Origin: Streptomyces nitrosporeus
GTDB taxonomy: Bacteria; Actinomycetota; Actinomycetes; Streptomycetales; Streptomycetaceae
DNA: 64,000 bases
Assembly: GCF_008704555.1 (NCBI RefSeq)
Contig: NZ_CP023702.1
Coordinates: 1,240,001-1,304,000, forward strand
Direction: 5' to 3'
Made by a program: the position numbers and the translations under genes. The notes beneath the pieces are model-generated. The model searched no databases, had not been told where the DNA came from, and saw only the letters and a program-made list of their open reading frames with translations. The first letter of the stretch is position 1. Each line of letters begins with the position of its first letter. Shown here in pieces: positions 1 through 10,108 of the stretch.

Positions 1-278
1 ATGGGGGTGGCGATCACGACGGTGATCAGTGCGGCGCAGAGCGCGGCGGTGAGCGAGTTGCCGGCGGCCCCCAGCAGCGGCTGTTCCTCGAAGGCCTGCC
101 GGAAGTTGTCCAGGGTGGGGTTCTCGGGGATCCAGGACGGATGCAGCGAGCCCAGTTCCCGGGCGGGCTTGAAGGCGGTGGAGACCAGCCAGAGGAACGG
201 GAGGGCGAGGAAGAGGAGGTAGCACAGCAGCGCGGCGTACTGTCCGGTCCGCGCGGCCTTGCCGGTACGGGTGTTCAC
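1..278 (-). CDS. Carbohydrate ABC transporter permease (MalG-type), truncated by window edge
   Basis: Inner-membrane subunit of a sugar importer; only the first 92 codons are present because the gene runs off the left edge. The GTG start overlaps the TGA stop of the upstream permease in a GTGA, so the two are translationally coupled. After a short basic N-terminus there is one membrane segment (about residues 14-30, rich in Leu/Phe), then the STAFKP stretch and an extracytoplasmic section ending in P-T-L-D-N-F, both typical of the MalG-like partner. A second hydrophobic segment begins near residue 78. Family known from MalG/LacG/CebG. The transported sugar cannot be told from this fragment. 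Confidence 0.88.
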   Translation of the reverse strand, partial: MNTRTGKAARTGQYAALLCYLLFLALPFLWLVSTAFKPARELGSLHPSWIPENPTLDNFRQAFEEQPLLGAAGNSLTAALCAALITVVIATP

Positions 279-1213
279 GTCTCCTCGCCTCCTTTGAGCC
301 GGCCGGCGAGGTGGACGGCGAGGAGCACCGCGATCACGGCGACCATCACACAGCCCATGGCGGCGGCGTAGCCGAACTGGCCGTAGCGGAAGGCCTCCTC
401 GTAGGCGAAGAGCATGGGCAGCCGGGTGCGGCCGCCCGGCCCGCCGGCGGTCAGCACGTAGACCAGGGCGAAGGAGTTGAAGTTCCAGATGAAGTTGAGG
501 GCGCTGATCGCGAGCGCCACCGGCTTGATCGCGGGCCAGGTGACCGTACGGAAACGGCGCCAGGCGCCGGCGCCGTCGAGGGCGGCCGCCTCGTGGAGTT
601 CCTGGGGGGTGTTCTGGAGTCCGGCCAGCAGGGCCACCGTGGTCTGCGGCATGCCCGCCCAGACGCCGACCAGGATCACGGCGGGCAGCGCGGTCGCCAG
701 TCCGGTCAGCCAGTCGCGGCCGTCGCCGAGGTGGAGGTCGCGCAGGGTCTCGTTGAGGATGCCGGCGTCCGGGTTGTAGATCAGGCGCCACATGATGCCG
801 ACGACCACCTCGGGCATCGCCCAGGGGATGATCGCCAGCGCTCTGGCCAGCCAGCGCATACGCAGGCGCGCGTTCAGCAGCAGGGCGAGGCCGAGGGCGA
901 GCACGAACTGCGGGACGGTGACGCCGACCGCCCACAGCAGGCCGATCCGGAAGGACTCCCAGAACAGGGTGTCGTGCAGCAGGTCCTGGAAGTTGAGGGT
1001 GCCGACCCACTGGGTGGAGCGGGTGCGGCCCGACTGGGCGTCGGTGAACGCCAGCACGATGCCGTACAGCAGGGGCCCGACGCTGAGGATCAGGATCGGG
1101 ATCAGCGCGGGCAGGACGAGGAACCAGGTGGCCGGGTCACCGCGGCGGCGGCCCGGCGGACGGCCGCGCGGGGCCGTGCGGCCCGAGGAAGCCGTCAAGC
1201 CCGTTAACGTCAT
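275..1213 (-). CDS. Carbohydrate ABC transporter permease (MalF-type) with a TTA codon
   Basis: 312-aa membrane permease that would pair with the downstream MalG-type protein to import a sugar delivered by a lipid-anchored binding protein. It has six hydrophobic segments and the cytoplasmic EAA loop (about residues 208-230, EAAALDGA then a conserved Trp-Pro) that contacts the ATPase. The ATG is supported by a strong AAGGGGG ribosome site 7 nt upstream (1221-1227). Codon 3 (1205-1207) is TTA, the rare leucine codon read only by the bldA tRNA in Streptomyces, so synthesis is probably developmentally gated. In this genus the binding-protein gene normally lies just upstream; here a divergent phosphotransferase gene does, so the binding protein must be elsewhere, perhaps beyond the left edge. 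Confidence 0.92.
   Translation of the reverse strand: MTLTGLTASSGRTAPRGRPPGRRRGDPATWFLVLPALIPILILSVGPLLYGIVLAFTDAQSGRTRSTQWVGTLNFQDLLHDTLFWESFRIGLLWAVGVTVPQFVLALGLALLLNARLRMRWLARALAIIPWAMPEVVVGIMWRLIYNPDAGILNETLRDLHLGDGRDWLTGLATALPAVILVGVWAGMPQTTVALLAGLQNTPQELHEAAALDGAGAWRRFRTVTWPAIKPVALAISALNFIWNFNSFALVYVLTAGGPGGRTRLPMLFAYEEAFRYGQFGYAAAMGCVMVAVIAVLLAVHLAGRLKGGEET
1205..1207 (-). other. TTA (bldA-dependent) leucine codon in the sugar permease gene
   Basis: Third codon of the permease gene (ATG-ACG-TTA). TTA codons are very rare in Streptomyces genes, and placement right after the start is common in bldA-controlled genes. The strong ribosome site just before the ATG makes a downstream start that would avoid it unlikely. 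Confidence 0.85.
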
Positions 1214-1339
1214 GAATTCGCCCCCTTTTCACAGTTAGGCATACTTCACCCGTGTATGGCCGAATGCGCGGCCCTCGTCATCGTGCTGACGGGCGGTCCG
1301 TTCGTCAAGGTGGCCTGCACGGGTGCGAAAATCGGGTGT

Positions 1340-2206
1340 ATGGACGAGACGCGTGCCCGTGAGGTACTGACCGCCGCCGGGCTGCCCGCCGGAGCCGAAC
1401 TGCTGGCGCTCGGCGAGAACGCCGTGTTCGCCGTCGGTGACTTGGTGGCCAAGGTGGGTCGGGAGGCCTCCACCTACCCGGAGCTGCGGGAGCGGGCCGA
1501 GCGCGAGGTGGCCGTCGCCGAGTGGCTGGCCGCCTGCGGTGTACCCGCCGTGCGCGCCGCCGAACCGGCCGCCCGGCTGGTCGAGGGGCACCCCGTGACA
1601 CTCTGGCACCGGCTGCCGGAAGCCGTGCGCCCGGCCGAGCCCCGGGACCTGGCGCCGCTCCTCACCCGGATCCACGCACTGCCCCTCCCCGAGCACTTCA
1701 CGCTGCCGCGCCGCGAACTGCTGGGCGGGGTGGAGCGCTGGCTGCGGCTGGCGGGCGACGCCATCGATCCGGCCGACGCCGACTACCTGCGGGGCCGGCG
1801 CGACGGCTTCGCCAAGGCCGCCTCGGCCCTGGCTCCGCACCTCACCCCGGGCCCCATCCACGGCGACGCCCTGCCCCGCAACGTCCACATCGGCCCGGAC
1901 GGCCCGGTCCTGGTCGACCTGGAGACCTTCTCCGCCGACTTCCGGGAACACGACCTGGTCGTCCTCGCCCTCTCCCGGGACCGCTACGGCCTGCCCGCCG
2001 GGGCCTACGACGCGTTCACCGCCGCCTACGGCTGGGACGTACGCGAGTGGGCGGGGTGCGCGGTGCTGCGCGGCGCCCGCGAGACCGCGAGCTGCGCCTG
2101 GGTCTCCCAGCACGCGCCGGACAACCCGAGGGCACTGGCCGAGTTCCGCCGCCGGGTGGCCTCGCTGCGCGAGGACGACCCGGAGGTGCGGTGGTATCCG
2201 TTCTGA
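1340..2206 (+). CDS. Aminoglycoside phosphotransferase (APH)-family kinase
   Basis: 288-aa soluble kinase-like protein of the APH/choline-kinase fold. The catalytic loop H-G-D-x4-N is at residues 174-181 and the metal-binding Asp, in V-D-L-E, is at residue 193. The N-terminal nucleotide lobe has G-E-N-A-V-F followed by a V-A-K-V strand supplying the ATP-binding lysine. An in-frame ATG lies 28 codons upstream at 1256, but the extra residues look unlike the family, so I start at 1340. The natural substrate is unknown; many Streptomyces paralogues are not resistance enzymes. It is divergent from the sugar permeases and convergent with the exonuclease gene, so it is probably monocistronic. Confidence 0.85.
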   Translation: MDETRAREVLTAAGLPAGAELLALGENAVFAVGDLVAKVGREASTYPELRERAEREVAVAEWLAACGVPAVRAAEPAARLVEGHPVTLWHRLPEAVRPAEPRDLAPLLTRIHALPLPEHFTLPRRELLGGVERWLRLAGDAIDPADADYLRGRRDGFAKAASALAPHLTPGPIHGDALPRNVHIGPDGPVLVDLETFSADFREHDLVVLALSRDRYGLPAGAYDAFTAAYGWDVREWAGCAVLRGARETASCAWVSQHAPDNPRALAEFRRRVASLREDDPEVRWYPF

Positions 2207-2255
2207 GGGCGGCGGGGCTCCTCCCGCGTACGCGCGCCGGGAGGGCGGGCGGCCG

Positions 2256-2275
2256 GGCCCCGGGCACCCGGGGCC
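2256..2275. terminator. Hairpin between convergent genes, likely bidirectional terminator
   Basis: Perfect 9-bp arms (GGCCCCGGG / CCCGGGGCC) around a 2-nt centre in the 106-bp gap between two convergent stop codons. Streptomyces terminators often lack a U-tract. Confidence 0.6.
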
Positions 2276-2312
2276 GCACCGGCACCGGGCCGACGGGCGG
2301 CCCCCTTCCCGC

Positions 2313-3023
2313 TCACCCCTTCCGCGGGACCAGGGGCCAGGCGGCCTCGACCACGGCGGAGGGGTCCGTACGCCGGAAGTACGCCTGGAGGGAGGCGGCC
2401 TGCTCGGCCGCCGCACGCACCTGAAGAGCGTGCAGTTCGGCCAGCGGCATCCCGCCGAAGGACTCGTACTTCTCGCCCATGCGCCGCACCACCCGGGCCG
2501 CCGCCACAGCGTCCGCCCGCGCGTCGTGCGCGTCGTCGAGCGCCACGCCGTAATGCGCGCACAGCGCGTGGAGCGCCCGCTTGCCCCTCCGGTACCTGTC
2601 GACGTGCTTGTCCATCACCAGAGGGTCGATGACCGGCAGCGGGGCACCGCCCAGGCGTTCGCCGAGCGGCTCGACGCCGTACCGCCCGCACTCGCGGTCG
2701 AGCAGGGACAGGTCGTACCGGGCGTTCATCACCACGAGGGGTGTTCCCCTGAGCATCCCCTCGGCCACCGCCGCGGTGATCTCCTCGACCGCGGTGGCGG
2801 GCGGCGCCCCGTGGCTGCGGGCGCGCTCCGTGGAGATGCCGTGGATCGCCGACGCCTGCTCCGGTATCTCCACCCCCGGGTCGAGCAGCCAGGTCCGCTC
2901 GTGCGCGACGGCGCCGTCCGGGTCCAGCCGGACCACCGCCGCGGTGACGATGCGGTCGGTCTCGATGTCGGTGCCCGTGGTCTCCAGGTCGAAGGCCACC
3001 AGGGGCCCGCTGAGCCAGCTCAT
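2313..3023 (-). CDS. DEDDh 3'-5' exonuclease (DnaQ / Pol III epsilon family)
   Basis: 236-aa exonuclease domain protein. Exo I motif is F-D-L-E-T-T-G (Asp12, Glu14), Exo II is N-A-R-Y-D (Asp104), and Exo III gives His166 and Asp171, so all DEDDh metal and base residues are present. Family members degrade DNA or RNA from the 3' end with two metal ions. This is a stand-alone exonuclease without polymerase or helicase domains. Its ATG overlaps the stop of a 45-codon ORF (ATGA), so translation is probably coupled. A RecA-NDp-type promoter lies upstream at 3200-3222, which suggests induction by DNA damage through PafBC and a repair role. The longer open frame upstream has atypical composition and is not used. 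Confidence 0.9.
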   Translation of the reverse strand: MSWLSGPLVAFDLETTGTDIETDRIVTAAVVRLDPDGAVAHERTWLLDPGVEIPEQASAIHGISTERARSHGAPPATAVEEITAAVAEGMLRGTPLVVMNARYDLSLLDRECGRYGVEPLGERLGGAPLPVIDPLVMDKHVDRYRRGKRALHALCAHYGVALDDAHDARADAVAAARVVRRMGEKYESFGGMPLAELHALQVRAAAEQAASLQAYFRRTDPSAVVEAAWPLVPRKG

Positions 3024-3157
3024 CGCACGGCCCCCGTCCCGGCGCGCGCCACGGCCCGCGCGCCGGTGGCCGAGGGCCCTCCGGCGGGCCCGGCCGGCAC
3101 CCTCGCGCGGGCGGCCCCCCGGCCCCTCCCGCCTCGGCGCTCCGTGTACCGGTTCAT
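3020..3157 (-). CDS. Small coupled ORF (45 aa) ahead of the exonuclease gene
   Basis: A 45-codon ORF, starting M-N-R-Y-T-E and then rich in Arg, Gly, Ala and Pro, ends in TGA overlapping the exonuclease ATG. An AGGAGGAGG ribosome site lies just ahead of its start; a second in-frame ATG two codons earlier (3163) sits too close to that site. No domain is recognised. It may be a leader that couples exonuclease translation to a strong ribosome site, or a small basic protein of its own. The placement supports translation; a function for the peptide is inference. Confidence 0.5.
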   Translation of the reverse strand: MNRYTERRGGRGRGAARARVPAGPAGGPSATGARAVARAGTGAVR

Positions 3158-3199
3158 CGGCATACCTCCTCCTGTGACGCTTTCCCCCGTATGACGACC

Positions 3200-3222
3200 A
3201 CCTTCGCACGCGCCACTGACAA
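3200..3222 (-). promoter_or_regulatory. RecA-NDp / PafBC-type DNA-damage promoter
   Basis: On the minus strand, TTGTCAGTGGC (3212-3222) matches the published RecA-NDp -35 consensus at all 11 positions. After a 6-nt spacer it is followed by GAAGGT (3200-3205), a 4/6 match to the TAGGGT -10. This LexA-independent promoter class is activated by PafBC in mycobacteria and relatives. It lies about 43 nt before the small ORF and exonuclease. Confidence 0.75.
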
Positions 3223-3246
3223 CAGAGGAGAGGGCCTCGGCGAGCG

Positions 3247-3294
3247 GGGCGGGAAGAGAGGCGGGGAACAGGGCGGGAAGAGGGGCGGGGAGCA
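3247..3294. repeat. 24-bp tandem duplication, purine-rich
   Basis: Two copies of a 24-nt G/A-rich unit (3247-3270 and 3271-3294) differing at two positions. They lie between the stop of the HEPN gene and the promoter of the exonuclease gene. No function is apparent. Confidence 0.7.
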
Positions 3295-3303
3295 GGGTGA
3301 ACG

Positions 3304-4536
3304 TCAGGACACAGGGCGTGAATCGGTCCAGACCGACTCGAATTCCTCACGGTAGGTCTCGAAGAGCCCGTGCTCGCTGTCCTGGCCCGCCCGGACCACG
3401 GCACGGCCGCCGCCCCGCAGGACGAACACGGGCGCCTCCATGCCCCGTGCGCGCCGCAGATAGGGCTGCACGACCCCGACGGCGTCCGGCCCGTCGCCGT
3501 CCACCAGATAGGCGGTGAAGCGCGGCGTCTCGTCGAAGACCTGGATCTGGAAGGCTCCGGGGTCGCGGAGCCTGGAGCGGACCCGGCGCATGTGGAGGAT
3601 GTTCATCTCCACGGTGCGGCTCAGCTCGCCCTTCTTGAGCCCGAGCTCCCGCTCCCTGCGCTTGACGGCACTGCTGGCCGGGTTGATGAAGAGCAGGCGC
3701 ACCCGGCAGCCCGACTCGGCGAGCCGGACCAGCCGGCGGCCCGAGAAGTTCTGGGTGAGGAGGTTGAGGCCTATCCCTATGGCGTCCAGCCTGCGGGCCC
3801 CGCCGAAGAGGTCCTCGGCGGGCAGCTGGCGCTGGAGGCGCACCCGGTCGGGGTGGACGGAGACCACGTCGGCGTACCGGTCGCCGACCAGTTCCTCCAC
3901 GGCGTCCACCGGCAGCCGGTCCGCGGAGGGGACCGCGGCGCCGCTGCCGAGGATCTCCAGCAGCCGGGCGGAGGCCCGCTCGGCCTGGGCCAGTACCGCC
4001 TCGTTCAGGGCGCGGTTGCGGGAGACGACGTTCCGGGCCACCTCCAGCTCGTCCAGCGCCAGCTCCACCTCGCGGCGGTCGTCGAAGTAGGGCTCGAAGC
4101 ACGGCCAGTGCTGGACCATCAGCTCCCGGAGCTGGGGAAGGGTCAGGAAGCTGAGGACGTTGTCGTCGGCCGGGTCGAGGAGGTAGCCCTTGCGGCGCGA
4201 CACCTCGCGCACGGCGACGGCCCGCTGCACCCACTCCTGGCCGGCGGGACCCGCGGCGGCCACCACCCAGTCGTCGCCGTGCACCGGCTCGTAGATGGGC
4301 CGGATCACGGCGGAGACCACGGCACGCAGCCGCTGTTCGACGAGATTCAGCCAGATATAGGCCCGCCCGGCCCGCTGGGCCCGGGTGCGCACCTCGTTCC
4401 AGGCGTCCGCTCCCCAGTCCAGCTCCACGCCGATCTCCATGGGCTGTGCGAGGGATACCGCCCCCGGCGGGGTATCGGTCGGCTCCCCCTCGTGACCTGT
4501 GTCACCTGGGGGCAGCTCGAACCCTCCCGAGCTCAC
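3304..4536 (-). CDS. SAV2148-family HEPN-domain protein
   Basis: About 410-aa cytosolic protein of a family conserved across Streptomyces (SAV2148 family). The N-terminal half is an all-helical HEPN-like region containing R79-x6-H86, which fits the R-x4-6-H catalytic motif of HEPN ribonucleases. The C-terminal half (about residues 240-380) is an alpha/beta module with the stretch G-L-N-L-L-T-Q-N-F. I place the start at GTG 4536 (V-S-S-G-G-F), 8-9 nt after a GGAAGG ribosome site; a GTG at 4554 is also possible. The gene is single and divergent from glgX. The role is not established: the motif suggests RNA cleavage, but strong conservation outside mobile islands argues for a housekeeping or developmental job. 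Confidence 0.87.
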   Translation of the reverse strand: MSSGGFELPPGDTGHEGEPTDTPPGAVSLAQPMEIGVELDWGADAWNEVRTRAQRAGRAYIWLNLVEQRLRAVVSAVIRPIYEPVHGDDWVVAAAGPAGQEWVQRAVAVREVSRRKGYLLDPADDNVLSFLTLPQLRELMVQHWPCFEPYFDDRREVELALDELEVARNVVSRNRALNEAVLAQAERASARLLEILGSGAAVPSADRLPVDAVEELVGDRYADVVSVHPDRVRLQRQLPAEDLFGGARRLDAIGIGLNLLTQNFSGRRLVRLAESGCRVRLLFINPASSAVKRRERELGLKKGELSRTVEMNILHMRRVRSRLRDPGAFQIQVFDETPRFTAYLVDGDGPDAVGVVQPYLRRARGMEAPVFVLRGGGRAVVRAGQDSEHGLFETYREEFESVWTDSRPVS

Positions 4537-4919
4537 CCGCGTACCGCCTTCCACTCCCCCACCAATCGATCAAGGAAGGGTACTCCGGGAGCGGGAGCCG
4601 GTGCAGCCCGATGCACAGGACGCTTTCTCAACCCGCCCGGGGAGCAGGCGGGTTCCCCGAGGCGAGATCGGGGGGAGTGAGCCGATTCATAGGGTTGTGC
4701 AACCCCCTCGCACCCGGCATACCGGGCACAGGGGGCGGCCCCGCCGCCCGCGTCACCCTCCGGGCGTCGCGGCGGTGTCCGAAGTTGACCGGCCGGACAC
4801 CCCCGCCATCGCCGGAACCCGCCCGTACGGGTCGGCGTACTAGGTACAGAGGCCACTTTCGGGGATCATCGGGGCGACGACCCCTCAGCACCCGGATCAG
4901 AAGTGGAAGGGGCCCATCG
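4537..4919. other. Divergent intergenic region between HEPN gene and glgX
   Basis: About 380 bp without a supportable gene. It must hold promoters for both divergent genes. It contains two small hairpins: GGGTTG/CAACCC arms at 4692-4705 and CCCGG/CCGGG arms at 4713-4726. A TACTAGGT element near 4838 could be a -10 for glgX. Codon patterns of the open frames crossing it do not resemble coding sequence. Confidence 0.5.
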
Positions 4920-7088
<2,169 letters not shown>

Positions 7089-7121
7089 GGCCGGCCGCCC
7101 CTCCCGGGGAGGCGGCCGGCC
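7089..7121 (+). terminator. Hairpin terminator after glgX
   Basis: Perfect 11-bp arms (GGCCGGCCGCC at 7089-7099, GGCGGCCGGCC at 7111-7121) around an 11-nt loop, beginning within a few bases of the glgX stop and followed by CGGTTCTTC. treY therefore probably has its own promoter. Confidence 0.75.
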
Positions 7122-7229
7122 CGGTTCTTCACCCGTTCGGGTCACCGGTGCGGGCCCGGCCCTGGACCGGTCGGCTCCCGTACCCCGTCGGGTGACACAG
7201 AACCCGCGCGGCTGGGTACGTACGGCTGT

Positions 7230-9605
7230 ATGACCCCCACCGCCACCTACCGGCTCCAGCTCCAGCCGGACTTCCCGTTCGCCGCCGCGGCCGAGGCCGT
7301 GCCCTATCTCGCCGGGCTCGGTGTGTCCCATCTGCACCTGTCCCCGGTCCTGGAGACCGTGCCCGGTTCGCGGCACGGGTACGACGTGGTCGACCACGGC
7401 CGGGTGCGGGCCGAGCTCGGAGGTGAGGAAGGGCTGCGGGAGCTGTCCGCCACCGCCCGTGAACACAGTCTCGGGCTGGTCCTGGACATCGTGCCCAATC
7501 ACATGGCGGCCGCGCCCCGGTACAACCGCCCGCTGCGGGAGGTGCTGCGGGACGGCCCGGAGTCGGCGTACGCCCGGTGGTTCGACATCGACTGGGAGGC
7601 GGGCGGCGGCAAGGTGCTGCTGCCCGTCCTCGCCCGCCGGATCGGTGAGGAGGCCGGCCGCTTCGAGGTCGCCGCCGGGGACGACGGCTCCCCCGTGCTC
7701 CGTTACGGCGAGCAGGAGTTCCCGCTGCGGGCGGGCACCGACCGCCTCCCGCTGCCCGCCCTGCTGGATGCCCAGCACTACCGCCTGGGCTGGTGGCGCC
7801 TGGCGCGTACGGAGCTGAACTACCGGCGGTTCTTCACCGTCTCCGATCTGATCGGGGTCCGGGTCGAGCATCCCGAGGTCTTCGAGGCCACGCACGCCAA
7901 GATCCTCGGACTGGTCGCCGACGGTGTCGTCGACGGGCTGCGGGTGGACCACCCGGACGGGCTGGCCGACCCGGCCGCGTACCTGGAGCGGCTGGACAAG
8001 GCCACCGCCGGGCGGTGGACGGTGGTGGAGAAGATCCTCACCGCCGAGGAGAAGCTGCCGGCCGGCTGGCGGGTCGCGGGGACCACCGGGTACGACGCCC
8101 TGCACCGGATCGACGGGCTGTTCACCGATCCGCTGGGTGCGGCGGACCTGCTGGGCCGCTACCGGGACTTCGCCGGCCCGCCCGGGGACCGCGGCGGTTA
8201 CTGGACGGCGACCGTGCGCCGGGCCGCCTACCGGGTGGCCACCCATGAACTGGCAGCCGAGACGAAGTGGCTGACCCGCCTCGCCGTCCGGGTCTGCGCC
8301 CAGGACCTCGGCCTGCGCGACCACGCCCCCTGGGCACTGGACACGGCGATCCGGGAGCTGCTGGTCCGGGTCCCGGTGTACCGGCCGTACGTCACGGCGG
8401 GCGGTCCGCTGTCGGAGGCGGCTGGATCGACGCTGCCGCCCGAGGCGGTACGCGACGCGAAGGCGGCCTTCCCGGTGCCGCAGGAGGCGACTGCGGTGGA
8501 CGTGGTCCGCGAGCTGGCGCTGGGCAGGCTCGGCGACGGGCCGGAACACAGCGCGTTCTGCGCCCGGTTCGCCCAGACGGCGTCGGCCCTGCACGCCAAG
8601 TCGGTGGAGGACACGGCGTTCTACCGCTACGTCCCGCTGGTCTCCGCGACCGAGGTGGGCGGGGACCCCGGCCGGCCGGCGGTGAGCACGGAGGAGTTCC
8701 ACGCCTACTGCGCACGTGTCGCCCGTGACTGGCCGGCCACCGGCACGGTGCTGACCACGCACGACACCAAGCGCAGCGGTGACGTGCGGGCCCGGATCGC
8801 CGTGCTGTCGGAGTGTCCGGAGCGGTGGTCCGCGCTGGTGGCACGGCTGACCCGGGCGACGGGGGTGGCGGCGCCGGACCCGCAGCTGGCCTGGCATGCC
8901 TGGCAGACGGCGTTCGGCTGCGCGGGGCTGCCGGCCGGGGAGAGGGCGGGCCGGCTGGAGCCCGCGCTGCTGAAGTCGGTCCGTGAGGCGGGGCTGTTCA
9001 CCAGCTGGACGGAGCCGGACCCGGCGTACGAGCGGGCGGTGACCGACTTCGTGGCGGCGGGCCCCGGCAGTGACACGGGCGAGGCCCAGGAGGCCCTGGC
9101 CCGGTTCACGCGGGAACTGGAGCCGTATCTGCGCGCCAATGTGCTGGGGGCCGCACTGGTGCACCTGACGATGCCGGGGGTACCGGATCTGTACCAGGGC
9201 ACGGAGCGGGAGTACATCGCGCTCGTCGACCCGGACAACCGGCGCCCGTTCGCCCGGCCGTCGGAGCGTGACGCCAAGGCGGAGGTCACCGCAGCGGCGC
9301 TGGCGCTGCGCCGGGACCGTCCGGAGCTGTTCGACGAGTCGGGGACGTACGCCCCGCTGCACGCGCGGGGTCCCGCGGCGGCCCACTGCGTGGCGTTCTG
9401 CCGCTCCGGCGAGGTGGTCACGGCCGTGACCCGGCTGTCCCTGCGGCTGGCCGAGGACGGCGGCTGGCGCGACACCGCGCTGTCCCTTCCCGATGCCGGG
9501 CCGTGGCGTGATCTGCTGGCACCGGGGCGGGAGTTCGCCGGGGCCGAGGTGGCGGTGCGTGAGCTCTTCGCCGGGCGCCCGGTGGCGCTGCTCGTACGGG
9601 CCTGA
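7230..9605 (+). CDS. treY: Malto-oligosyltrehalose synthase TreY (GH13)
   Basis: 791-aa enzyme that converts the reducing-end alpha-1,4 bond of a maltodextrin into an alpha,alpha-1,1 bond, giving maltooligosyl trehalose for TreZ. The N-terminus (T-A-T-Y-R-L-Q) and GH13 motifs are typical: D-I-V-P-N-H-M near residue 90, nucleophile Asp240 in D-G-L-R-V-D-H, acid/base Glu267 in V-V-E-K-I, and T-H-D-T-K-R-S near 510. The length suits the family. There is no clear ribosome site before the ATG; TACGTA ends 7 nt upstream, so the mRNA may be leaderless. treZ, usually next door, is about 7.8 kb downstream here. Confidence 0.96.
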   Translation: MTPTATYRLQLQPDFPFAAAAEAVPYLAGLGVSHLHLSPVLETVPGSRHGYDVVDHGRVRAELGGEEGLRELSATAREHSLGLVLDIVPNHMAAAPRYNRPLREVLRDGPESAYARWFDIDWEAGGGKVLLPVLARRIGEEAGRFEVAAGDDGSPVLRYGEQEFPLRAGTDRLPLPALLDAQHYRLGWWRLARTELNYRRFFTVSDLIGVRVEHPEVFEATHAKILGLVADGVVDGLRVDHPDGLADPAAYLERLDKATAGRWTVVEKILTAEEKLPAGWRVAGTTGYDALHRIDGLFTDPLGAADLLGRYRDFAGPPGDRGGYWTATVRRAAYRVATHELAAETKWLTRLAVRVCAQDLGLRDHAPWALDTAIRELLVRVPVYRPYVTAGGPLSEAAGSTLPPEAVRDAKAAFPVPQEATAVDVVRELALGRLGDGPEHSAFCARFAQTASALHAKSVEDTAFYRYVPLVSATEVGGDPGRPAVSTEEFHAYCARVARDWPATGTVLTTHDTKRSGDVRARIAVLSECPERWSALVARLTRATGVAAPDPQLAWHAWQTAFGCAGLPAGERAGRLEPALLKSVREAGLFTSWTEPDPAYERAVTDFVAAGPGSDTGEAQEALARFTRELEPYLRANVLGAALVHLTMPGVPDLYQGTEREYIALVDPDNRRPFARPSERDAKAEVTAAALALRRDRPELFDESGTYAPLHARGPAAAHCVAFCRSGEVVTAVTRLSLRLAEDGGWRDTALSLPDAGPWRDLLAPGREFAGAEVAVRELFAGRPVALLVRA

Positions 9606-10108
9606 GCGTACGGCGGGGTCCGGGCGGGCCCCGCCCGGCGTGCACCACCCGGCCTTCGGCCGATCCCGTGCCGTACGCGAGGCCGAGGCCGTCGGGCGTG
9701 CTTCGGGCAGCATCCGGCCGCCGGCGGACGGCGCGCCGCCCTTTCCGAGGGCGCGAACGGCGCAGGGCCCGGTGAGAAGGCGGAGCTCCTCGTCGTGACC
9801 GCCCCCGGGGCCGAGCGCTCCGAGCGCTTCCGGCCTCTCGAACGCATCGCCTCCGGTGGGATCCCGCCGGAAAGCCCGCCGGAGGACCAGGAGTTGTACG
9901 ACGTCTGTTCCCCGCGGAGCGACGCCTGGGCCGCCGCCCGCGACGGTGACCCGGCCACCGGCGGTTTTACCGAATCAAGGGGGTGGTTCCCGGCAGGAAG
10001 ATGATCTCCTGTGGGACGGCGGAACGGAGCGCGCCCGCGGAAGCCGGGCGCGTTCTTCCGTGCGCCGGGAGTGTTCCATCAACAGCGACAAGGGACTTGG
10101 ACAACCGG
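9606..10108. other. Intergenic region after treY
   Basis: About 500 bp with no gene I can support. It opens with a hairpin (separate entry). A 69-codon open frame at 9795-10004 has a weak GGAG-like site and no recognisable domain, so I do not call it. The last 100 bp should hold the promoter of the secreted GDPD-type protein. Confidence 0.5.
9620..9638 (+). terminator. Hairpin terminator after treY
   Basis: 7-bp arms CCGGGCG / CGCCCGG around a 5-nt loop, 15 nt after the treY stop. Confidence 0.55.

Noticed and set aside
1214..1339. Iron box or LacI-type operator between the sugar permeases and the phosphotransferase gene
   Set aside because: TTAGGCATACTTCAC is not palindromic and matches no DmdR or CebR consensus well.
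9795..10004. 69-codon ORF between treY and the GDPD-type gene
   Set aside because: Weak start site, no recognisable domain and composition like random high-GC DNA.
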